Positions 1 to 5,125 of a stretch of 5,323 nt of DNA are shown here, piece by piece. Each line of letters begins with the position of its first letter. Positions within the stretch are counted from its first letter, which is position 1. Below the pieces are notes generated by a model. The model did not search any database, was not told where the DNA came from, and worked only from the letters and a program-made list of their open reading frames with translations. The DNA comes from CAYMSF01 sp964542255. Its GTDB lineage: Bacteria > Verrucomicrobiota > Lentisphaeria > Victivallales > Victivallaceae. Location of the stretch: the NCBI GenBank assembly GCA_964542255.1, contig CAZITV010000159.1:1-5323 (forward strand). The letters are read 5' to 3'. The translations under genes and the position numbers were made by a program.

Positions 1-42
1 AATCCATCGCCAAATTCCTAAGCGTTATTGTCAATGACTGAT
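1..42 (+). repeat. Left copy of a 42-nt inverted repeat
   Basis: Bases 1-42 match the reverse complement of 5041-5082 at 39 of 42 positions. The mismatches are at window positions 17, 22 and 33. Similarity stops at base 43, so the inner edge is sharp. The outer edge is unknown because the window begins inside or exactly at the repeat. One forward frame is open from base 3 and stops at the TGA at 39-41, and the same frame is open in the other copy. However, all three mismatches change the residue, and the other copy has a TAA two codons outside the repeat, so coding is not supported. It could be a terminal inverted repeat, the end of a mobile element lying outside the window, or a dispersed intergenic repeat. 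Confidence 0.85.
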
Positions 43-93
43 CGCTCATCGGTATCAAAACGAATTTATCACAATAATCGGTGCAAGAATAAA

Positions 94-121
94 TTGCAGA
101 ACGCAATATCGCCAGTATATT
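94..121 (+). promoter_or_regulatory. Weak candidate sigma70-type promoter
   Basis: TTGCAG at 94-99 and TATATT at 116-121 are separated by 16 nt. The -10 matches consensus at 5 of 6 bases and the -35 at only 3 of 6. The start of the -35 falls inside a small dyad (ATTGC at 93-97, GCAAT at 103-107) that could be an operator. It would give a 5' UTR of about 120 nt for the exonuclease. In an AT-rich region such matches arise by chance, so this is tentative. Confidence 0.25.
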
Positions 122-185
122 TTAGTTTGGAATCCATTTCAAAAATTTTGTTTGAAACTATTCATCGGAATTAAATAAATACCAG

Positions 186-220
186 ACCGAAATCTTAAAA
201 AACTAAGATTACAATTCGGT
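186..220 (+). promoter_or_regulatory. Bulged stem-loop just upstream of the exonuclease start
   Basis: ACCGA (186-190) plus AATCTTA (191-197) can pair with TAAGATT (204-210) plus TCGGT (216-220). This gives 12 base pairs, a 6-nt A-rich loop and a 5-nt bulge (211-215) on the 3' side. The structure ends 28 nt before the ATG and is followed by a TATAAA. It is AT-rich and has no clean T-run, so it is not a strong terminator. It may be an operator, a 5' UTR element or chance pairing. Confidence 0.4.
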
Positions 221-248
221 ATAAAAATCATAAAAGAGAATTAAACAG

Positions 249-1028
249 ATGCTGGATATAAAACTTGAACGACCATTGGTAATATTTGATTTGGAAACAA
301 CTGGAACCAACATCAGCAAAGACAGAATTGTCGAGCTTTCTGTTATAAAGCTGATGCCGGATGGCGAAAGAATCACAAAAACCAGAAAAATAAATCCGGA
401 AATGCCCATTCCAGCAGTAGCGACGGCAATACACGGAATAACTGATGCAGATGTCGCTAACGAGCCTACTTTTCAATCAATATCCAGGAATCTTCTTCAA
501 TTCCTTGATAACTGCGATTTAGGCGGCTACAATATTCAAAAATTTGATGTCCCAATTTTAGTAAACGAGTTTAACCGCGCCGGCATGCAGTTTGTTGTTA
601 CCGACAGAAAAGTTGTTGATATGTACAACATCTTTTGTAAATTGTATCCGCGTACTCTTATCGCCGCCTATAAATTTTTCTGCGGCAAGGAGCTAATTGA
701 AGCACACAGTGCCGCCGCTGACACCGCTGCAACACTTGAAGTTTTCGAACAGCAGTTGACGCGTCATCCTGAACTGCCGCGAACGGTTGATGAACTGCAC
801 ATTTTCTCAGACAGCCGCGATCCTGATGCGGTTGACAGTTCAGGCAGGTTCAAATGGGTCGGCAGTGAAGTGGTTCTATGTTTCGGCAAAAATTCCGGTT
901 CCAGCCTGAGCAGTGTGGCAGAAAACGATCCAGGTTTCCTGAAATGGATTTTACGCTCAGATTTTCCTGAAGATGTGAAGTCCATAGCACAAAACGCATT
1001 AATCGGCAAATTTCCAACACGGCAATGA
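249..1028 (+). CDS. DnaQ-type 3'-5' exonuclease with ExoX-like C-terminal domain
   Basis: This 259-aa cytosolic protein is a DEDDh-family 3'-5' exonuclease, expected to remove nucleotides from DNA (or RNA) 3' ends with two metal ions. The exonuclease fold covers about residues 8-170. ExoI shows as FDLETTG with D14 and E16, ExoII as D100 in the stretch GGYNIQKFD, and ExoIII as H153 with D158 (HSAAAD, the H-x4-D of the DEDDh subtype). All catalytic residues are present. Residues 212-244 (FGK...DPGFLKWIL...DFPEDVK) resemble the small C-terminal module of ExoX-like exonucleases, so this is a stand-alone repair or processing nuclease rather than the polymerase III epsilon subunit. The ATG has a modest upstream AGAGAA at 8-nt spacing. 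The stop overlaps the next gene's start (ATGA), and recO follows in the same unit, supporting a DNA-repair role. The exact in vivo substrate is unknown. Confidence 0.93.
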   Translation: MLDIKLERPLVIFDLETTGTNISKDRIVELSVIKLMPDGERITKTRKINPEMPIPAVATAIHGITDADVANEPTFQSISRNLLQFLDNCDLGGYNIQKFDVPILVNEFNRAGMQFVVTDRKVVDMYNIFCKLYPRTLIAAYKFFCGKELIEAHSAAADTAATLEVFEQQLTRHPELPRTVDELHIFSDSRDPDAVDSSGRFKWVGSEVVLCFGKNSGSSLSSVAENDPGFLKWILRSDFPEDVKSIAQNALIGKFPTRQ

Positions 1029-1846
1029 ACAACAGACTTAGCATATTACTTAATTTCCTCGATGATGAAAATACCCATACTGCCGGAGCGGCAATGGCTG
1101 AACTCATCACCATTGGTGATAAATTGATGCCATACTTGGCTCAGTACCAGGAGCATGATAATCCACTGGTCAGAAAACGCGTACACCAGCTCCAGGCAAT
1201 TTTAACGCTCAGACAGCGCCGCGACGGTTTTGCCGCGGTGCTGAACAATTCCGGTAATCTGATTCAAGGTTTGATTCAAGTTCACCTGCAGTGGTATGAT
1301 AATGATTCAGAGCCGCACTTGACATCACTGTGGGAAGAATTCCAACTGACCGCTAATAAATATCCGCCGGCAACGATGGAGCAAGTGGCATATCTGATGA
1401 GAAAATGCGGATTTACTACGGCACAAGGTAGTGAATTTCAACCCGATTACTTTTGTTTTGGACCGGTAATGGAGGATATGATCGGTGCTGATTTTATGCT
1501 TTGCGCAATTGCCAAAGTCATTGCCGAAGAACACAATTTCAAGTTAAAAATAATTCGCCGTTATGGTAATTTTTTGTTATTGGATTCCAATAATCAAATA
1601 CTGCTGCCCAAAGACCATTGGCGGCTTACCAACTGCCATTATAATCCCGATAAGGATGCCTGGGACAATACACAAATAATAAAACTGGCATCTTCAATGC
1701 TATTTTTGGCGGCAGTCAGTTCAGACAGTTTTCGCTATATCAGCACTATAGGCAAAAGTTTGGCAGCCTTGCCAGGCAATCAGCAGCTGGATTTTTTACC
1801 ATATCCCTATAACGAAAAAAACGCGTCGCCGCCAGAAAATCAGTAA
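1025..1846 (+). CDS. HEAT-like / SirB1-like (degenerate transglutaminase-fold) protein
   Basis: A 273-aa soluble protein of unknown function. Residues about 1-65 form two helix pairs of HEAT type (GAAMAELITIGDKLMPYL, then NPLVRKRVHQLQAIL). Residues about 78-188 resemble the SirB1 N-terminal / Transglut_core2 domain: an alpha-helical lead-in (NLIQGLIQVHLQWYDND), a MRKCGF block in place of the usual ELGFRGN, FGPVMEDMIGADFMLCAIAKVIAEE... in place of the NSFLNEVL..RRGIPITLSLLY block, and RYGNFLLLD in place of PGHFLVR. The family's conserved His is Asn here (N182), so hydrolase or transglutaminase activity is doubtful and a binding or scaffold role is more likely. No signal peptide or membrane segment is seen. 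Its ATG overlaps the exonuclease TGA by 4 nt, indicating translational coupling, and recO follows 22 nt downstream of its stop. The SirB1 assignment is by motif reading only and is moderate. Confidence 0.6.
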   Translation: MNNRLSILLNFLDDENTHTAGAAMAELITIGDKLMPYLAQYQEHDNPLVRKRVHQLQAILTLRQRRDGFAAVLNNSGNLIQGLIQVHLQWYDNDSEPHLTSLWEEFQLTANKYPPATMEQVAYLMRKCGFTTAQGSEFQPDYFCFGPVMEDMIGADFMLCAIAKVIAEEHNFKLKIIRRYGNFLLLDSNNQILLPKDHWRLTNCHYNPDKDAWDNTQIIKLASSMLFLAAVSSDSFRYISTIGKSLAALPGNQQLDFLPYPYNEKNASPPENQ

Positions 1847-1855
1847 TTTTATTTT

Positions 1856-1859
1856 GGAG
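1856..1859 (+). promoter_or_regulatory. Shine-Dalgarno deciding the recO start
   Basis: GGAG at 1856-1859 lies 9 nt before a GTG at 1869. The in-frame TTG at 1854 would place this GGAG inside the coding sequence and has no Shine-Dalgarno of its own, only AT-rich sequence. The GTG start also puts the conserved RecO opening (TEIIILRKTPYMES) within three residues of the N-terminus, as is typical for the family. Confidence 0.7.
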
Positions 1860-1868
1860 CTTAATAGA

Positions 1869-2558
1869 GTGGAATCAACAGAAATCATTATTTTGCGCAA
1901 AACTCCGTATATGGAGAGCAGTATTATTCTCAGCGGCTTAAGTCCGGATTATGGCAAAATTGATTTATTAGTCAAAGGCGAACAAAAAATATCCGGGAAG
2001 AAAACTCCGGTAGTGGATTTGTTTCGTGAAATAGCCGTATCATTCCACGAATCGCAAAATTCAACACTGCATACGGCGGTAAGTATTGAGTTAGTCAGAG
2101 AACATGATAACATTGCTGCTGTTCCAGAAAACTTCAAACTGGCAACCAAAATCGCTGAATTTATTCTTAACAACACCCAGCCAGAGCTGCCCTGCCCGCA
2201 AACTGGAATTACCCTGAATAACGTGCTAACGCACCTTGCTGCTGCCGGTAATGAAGAGATCGTCAAAACCCATTTTTTTGACCAGATATGGAATAGAATT
2301 CAATCACTGATATTGATAAAAACTGGATTTCTTCACGAAAATGGTTTTATGCCGGATAATTTTTCCGAAGACGAAGAACAAAATTCACAACAGCAGTTAT
2401 TCATTGAACAAATTGTCGGTGCCGGCATTGGCGAAAACCCGCTGCCCGAACGCGCTAACCGTTACTGGATTAACTTTAATGAGTGGTTAAACCAAATCTG
2501 CAGTTTCCACAATCTAAAAGTACCCGACGAACGGTCAAACCGCGGGCAAACTTCTTGA
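1869..2558 (+). CDS. recO: DNA repair protein RecO
   Basis: RecO is the recombination mediator of the RecFOR pathway. It binds DNA through an N-terminal OB fold, works with RecR, and helps load RecA onto SSB-coated gaps. From the GTG start the protein is 229 aa, slightly short for the family (usually about 240-260). The N-terminal OB domain (about residues 1-75) shows the characteristic opening TEIIILRKTPYMESS, then GLSPDYGKIDLLVKGEQK, then a hydrophobic strand corresponding to the LEPF..VEL region. The helical C-terminal part (about 85-165) ends its core with RIQSLILIKTGFLHENGFMPD, matching the family's L..LG..P block. The Cys4 zinc-binding cluster of many RecO proteins is absent, as it also is in various lineages. 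It is the third gene of the exonuclease unit, which fits a repair operon. I chose the GTG at 1869 over the TTG at 1854 because of GGAG spacing. Confidence 0.9.
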   Translation: MESTEIIILRKTPYMESSIILSGLSPDYGKIDLLVKGEQKISGKKTPVVDLFREIAVSFHESQNSTLHTAVSIELVREHDNIAAVPENFKLATKIAEFILNNTQPELPCPQTGITLNNVLTHLAAAGNEEIVKTHFFDQIWNRIQSLILIKTGFLHENGFMPDNFSEDEEQNSQQQLFIEQIVGAGIGENPLPERANRYWINFNEWLNQICSFHNLKVPDERSNRGQTS

Positions 2559-2593
2559 TACAAGAAATCTCAGCTGCCCGGCAATCATTTTTT
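2543..2593 (+). terminator. Possible weak terminator after recO
   Basis: CGGGCA (2543-2548) can pair with TGCCCG (2575-2580). Inside this is a perfect 6-bp hairpin, TTCTTG (2552-2557) with CAAGAA (2561-2566) around a 3-nt loop, which includes the recO stop codon. A run of six T lies at 2588-2593, seven bases past the outer stem rather than directly after it, so this is not a textbook intrinsic terminator. The position between two clusters, just before a good promoter, makes termination plausible. Confidence 0.28.
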
Positions 2594-2615
2594 GCCAAAG
2601 ATTTACGGTGGTGAA

Positions 2616-2644
2616 TTGGAATTAAATTATAATTGCTTTATAAT
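2616..2644 (+). promoter_or_regulatory. Sigma70-type promoter for the aldolase-like / ade unit
   Basis: TTGGAA at 2616-2621 and a perfect TATAAT at 2639-2644 are separated by the optimal 17 nt. Transcription would begin near 2651, giving a leader of about 70 nt. An 8-bp palindrome, TAAGCTTA (2649-2656), sits on the predicted start site and could bind a regulator. This is the best promoter match in the window, and it separates the repair cluster from the metabolic cluster. Confidence 0.62.
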
Positions 2645-2721
2645 ATGTTAAGCTTATTACAAAACTGTTTACAGCGCGGTATAAATGATTATTGTTTGCA
2701 TAAAGAAAAGGGATAATACGC

Positions 2722-3360
2722 ATGTTTTCAAACCTTAGAAAGTATAGAGTAATTCCGTTATTAAAATATAAAGACCTTGAGCCGGAAACCGCCATTAAAA
2801 TTGCTGAGGCACTCACCGCAGGCGGACTCTCTTCAATGGAAATTAACTTTCGACGCCATTGCGACAGCAAAGCAATTAAGGAAGTTTCCAGAACTTTCCC
2901 AGATTTTTTAATCGGTGCATCCGGCATACTCAATAAGGACCAATTACTGCGCGCAATAGATTCCGGAGCAAAATTTGTAACATCTCCTGTCTTGTGCCGT
3001 GACTGCCTGCCAATCGCTGCCAAACAAAAAATTACTTTTGCTCCAGGAGCAAATACACCAAATGAAATTGAGCAGATTTTATTGACCGGATGCATAACCT
3101 TTCAATTTTTCCCTGCCGCACTTGATAATGGGGCAAAATACTTGCAATCAGTGCTGGAACCGTTTGAACATCTGCCGCTGGACGTGATAGTAAAGGGCGG
3201 AATAAACAGCTGCTCAGTCAAAGAATATTCATTAATACCTCAGGTGCTGGCAATTGCTGTTGAAGACATCATCCGTCCTGAGTATATCGCCGAGCAGCGC
3301 TGGGACTTAATTACAGAGGCCGCCAAAAATGTTCTCAGGCTCATCAACGCACCGAACTAA
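2722..3360 (+). CDS. KDPG/KHG aldolase-family protein lacking the Schiff-base lysine
   Basis: This 212-aa protein has the full length and motif order of the Eda family (2-dehydro-3-deoxy-6-phosphogluconate / 4-hydroxy-2-oxoglutarate aldolase, class I TIM barrel): YRVIPLLKY near the start, GGLSSMEINFRR, IGASGIL, SGAKFVTSP, APGANTPNEI, FQFFPAA, VKGGI. Against my recollection of E. coli Eda, the catalytic Glu (E40), Arg (R44) and Pro (P89) are kept. The Schiff-base Lys is Gln128 (codon CAA at 3103-3105, one base from AAA). The active-site Thr of GAGT is G68, the Thr of PTGG is K158, and the phosphate-binding GGSW is AVED (179-182). Class I KDPG cleavage is therefore unlikely. It may act on a non-phosphorylated substrate by another mechanism, use K158, or be non-enzymatic. 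Start: ATG preceded by AGGGA at 8-nt spacing. It leads ade by 21 nt, probably in one transcript. Confidence 0.85.
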   Translation: MFSNLRKYRVIPLLKYKDLEPETAIKIAEALTAGGLSSMEINFRRHCDSKAIKEVSRTFPDFLIGASGILNKDQLLRAIDSGAKFVTSPVLCRDCLPIAAKQKITFAPGANTPNEIEQILLTGCITFQFFPAALDNGAKYLQSVLEPFEHLPLDVIVKGGINSCSVKEYSLIPQVLAIAVEDIIRPEYIAEQRWDLITEAAKNVLRLINAPN

Positions 3361-3381
3361 TTAAGCCATTGGTAATAATAG

Positions 3382-5004
3382 ATGAAGTATATTGCCGGAA
3401 ATATTGTTGACGTTTGCGGCACTAGAATTTTTCCCGGCCGAGTAGAAATCCGCCATGGCAAAATCAGCAGGATACTGCCAATAGACAATCCGCCGCCGCG
3501 TTTCATCTTACCCGGATTTATTGACGCGCATATCCATTTGGAAAGTTTATTAATGCCGCCTGCTGAAGCAGCGCGCCTGGCGGTGGCCAATGGCACGATT
3601 GCGATGATTGCTGACCCGCATGCAATTGCCAACCTCAACGGTTTGGACGGCATTGAATATATGCTCAACAACAGTCGAATGGCGCCATTTCATTTTTTCT
3701 TCGGTGCGCCGCCATGTGTTAACGGCAACACGGCAGGCGAAGAAATATCAGCCGAGATTATTGACGATCTGCTGTCCAGAAATCAGGTTAATCATTTGGC
3801 AGAAGTGCTTAATTACAGTGCACTATTTGCTCACGATGCAAAATTATTAAAAAAATTAAAGATTGCGCGCAGCTACGGCGTGCCTATTGACGGACATACA
3901 CCAGGACTAACCCAGGCCGAACTGAAGATATGTTTTAATGCCGGCATTTCTACTGACCACGAGTCTATCACGATGAGTGATGCAATTCAAAAACTGCAAG
4001 CCGGATTTAAATTGGTATTGCGGCATAATTCATGCACGTCTAACTTTGACAGCTTATGTGATTTGCTTGACAAGTATCCCAAAAGCTGCATGTTTTGCAG
4101 CGATACTTTGCGTCCGGACGGACTTGTTGCAGGTCATATTAACACCATGGTAAAAATGGCATTAAAGCGCCGCATTTCACTATTCAGCGTACTACGGTGT
4201 GCCTGTGTCAACCCGGCAAGGCATTACCGGCTGAATACTGGATTGCTGCGCGAAGGCGACTGTGCTGACTTTATTGCAATTGATAACTTTGATGATTTTA
4301 ATATTATCATGACTGTCATCAATGGTTGTGTAGTTGCCAGGAATAACAAGCCGGTATTGCCGCATTTTTCTGCCGCGGCGCTGCCCGGGAATTTTATACG
4401 GCGTCAATTTAATGCCAGTGCATTCAGTCTGCCGGCCCAGGCTGGCAGAATCAAAGTGATTGAATTGATCAGCAATCAAATTATCACCAGGCGCGAGCTT
4501 CACCCGCCCAAAATATCACGCGGCAAAGTTATCTCAGACGCTGCAAGAGATATTTTGAAAATAGTCTTAATACCAAACACCATAAATACCGCACCAATTA
4601 TCGGATTTGTTAAAAACTTCGGGCTGCGGCGTGGCGCTATTGCGTCATCGAATATGCACGATTCCAGTAACATTGTTGCCATTGGCGCGAATGACAGTGC
4701 CATTGCTCAGGCAATTAATACTGTTATAGACCGCAACGGCGGAATGTGCGTGATTGATGGAAACAAGGTTGACTTTTTACCACTACCGATTGCCGGCTTA
4801 ATGACTGATATGGATGGTTTTGAATTAGCAAAGCGTTACACCGCGATGAAAGCCAACGTGCGTGAAATGGGAGCAACCGTCCCTGACCCATTCCTCTCCT
4901 TGGCGTTTTTAGATTTAAACTCACTGCCGGAACTGAAAATGAATGAACAGGGACTTTACAACGTTGACCGAATGAGTTATACTCATATATTTGAAAAAGT
5001 ATAA
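3382..5004 (+). CDS. ade: Adenine deaminase (divergent)
   Basis: This 540-aa cytosolic metallo-amidohydrolase of the Ade/AdeC family is expected to convert adenine to hypoxanthine and ammonia in purine salvage. Order of features: N-terminal beta-sandwich strands (NIVDV, GKISRIL), FILPGFIDAHIHLES with H50 and H52, DPH (78-80), E141 in the AEVLNY block, DGHTPG with H172, STDHE with H193, and FCSD with D241. Then come GHIN (251-254), the CVNPARHY block, GLLREGDCADF and an INGCVVARN strand. The C-terminal Ade domain (about 360-540) has FGLRRGAIASS, LPLPIAGLM and DPFLSLAFL. Length and both domains are normal. Oddities: DPHEIAN is DPHAIAN (A81), the usual SDDxHP is SDTLRP, and HDSHN is HDSSN (S429). 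Metal binding looks intact, but substrate preference may differ. A TAG directly precedes the ATG, so no in-frame extension is possible, and no clear Shine-Dalgarno is visible. Downstream of the aldolase-like gene, probably co-transcribed. Confidence 0.92.
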   Translation: MKYIAGNIVDVCGTRIFPGRVEIRHGKISRILPIDNPPPRFILPGFIDAHIHLESLLMPPAEAARLAVANGTIAMIADPHAIANLNGLDGIEYMLNNSRMAPFHFFFGAPPCVNGNTAGEEISAEIIDDLLSRNQVNHLAEVLNYSALFAHDAKLLKKLKIARSYGVPIDGHTPGLTQAELKICFNAGISTDHESITMSDAIQKLQAGFKLVLRHNSCTSNFDSLCDLLDKYPKSCMFCSDTLRPDGLVAGHINTMVKMALKRRISLFSVLRCACVNPARHYRLNTGLLREGDCADFIAIDNFDDFNIIMTVINGCVVARNNKPVLPHFSAAALPGNFIRRQFNASAFSLPAQAGRIKVIELISNQIITRRELHPPKISRGKVISDAARDILKIVLIPNTINTAPIIGFVKNFGLRRGAIASSNMHDSSNIVAIGANDSAIAQAINTVIDRNGGMCVIDGNKVDFLPLPIAGLMTDMDGFELAKRYTAMKANVREMGATVPDPFLSLAFLDLNSLPELKMNEQGLYNVDRMSYTHIFEKV

Positions 5005-5040
5005 CTGACTTCCATTGAAAACTACATCTGTAACTGCAAT

Positions 5041-5082
5041 ATCAGTCATAGACAATAACGATTAGTAATTTGGCGATGGATT
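5041..5082 (-). repeat. Right copy of the 42-nt inverted repeat
   Basis: This is the reverse complement of bases 1-42 with three mismatches. Its inner edge (5041) lies 37 bases after the adenine deaminase stop. Matching stops abruptly at 5040 against window base 43. Whether it continues past 5082 on the outer side cannot be tested, because the left partner runs off the window. The pair brackets both gene clusters with about 5 kb between the copies. Confidence 0.85.
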
Positions 5083-5110
5083 TTGGTTATAAACCGTAGA
5101 AAGATATAAA
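5083..5110 (+). promoter_or_regulatory. Weak candidate promoter for the right-edge gene
   Basis: TTGGTT (5083-5088) and TATAAA (5105-5110) are separated by 16 nt, directly beside the right inverted repeat. Each box is only a partial match to consensus and the region is AT-rich, so this could be chance. If real, transcription would start within a few bases of the candidate ATG, giving an almost leaderless message. Confidence 0.22.
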
Positions 5111-5125
5111 TATCGTACAAAATTC

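Larger units (their letters stand above)
43..248. other. Non-coding leader region before the exonuclease cluster
   Basis: I see no convincing gene here on either strand. The stretch is AT-rich. It contains a weak promoter-like pair (94-121), a short dyad ATTGC/GCAAT around five bases (93-107), a 7-bp stem TTTCAAA/TTTGAAA with a 7-nt loop (137-157), and the bulged hairpin at 186-220. No tRNA or recognisable riboswitch is apparent. The region most likely carries the promoter and 5' UTR for the downstream three-gene unit. Confidence 0.5.

Noticed and set aside
1..41. Possible C-terminal tail of an upstream gene ending at TGA 39-41
   Set aside because: The frame is open for only 12 codons within the window. 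In the repeat's other copy the same frame meets a stop two codons outside the repeat, and all three differences are non-synonymous, so protein coding is not supported.
46..182. Short direct repeat TCATCGG near 46 and 162
   Set aside because: Only seven bases match exactly and the flanks diverge quickly, so chance explains it in AT-rich DNA.
1854..1868. TTG at 1854 as the recO start
   Set aside because: It would place the only good Shine-Dalgarno (GGAG 1856-1859) inside the gene. The GTG at 1869 has correct spacing and fits the family N-terminus.
1949..2266. Minus-strand frame of 105 codons inside recO
   Set aside because: It lies opposite a well-supported RecO frame and has no family resemblance or ribosome binding site.
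2622..3095. 157-codon open frame on the minus strand
   Set aside because: It lies antisense to the aldolase-family gene, whose translation shows clear family motifs. The minus-strand product has no recognisable motif.
3357..3671. Minus-strand frame of 104 codons over the ade start
   Set aside because: It is a shadow of the adenine deaminase coding strand, which carries unmistakable metal-binding motifs in the same region.
3608..3850. 80-codon plus-strand frame inside ade
   Set aside because: It is an alternative frame of the adenine deaminase with no motif of its own.
5005..5040. Terminator after ade
   Set aside because: Only 4-5 bp dyads can be drawn and no T-run follows, so there is no supportable intrinsic terminator.
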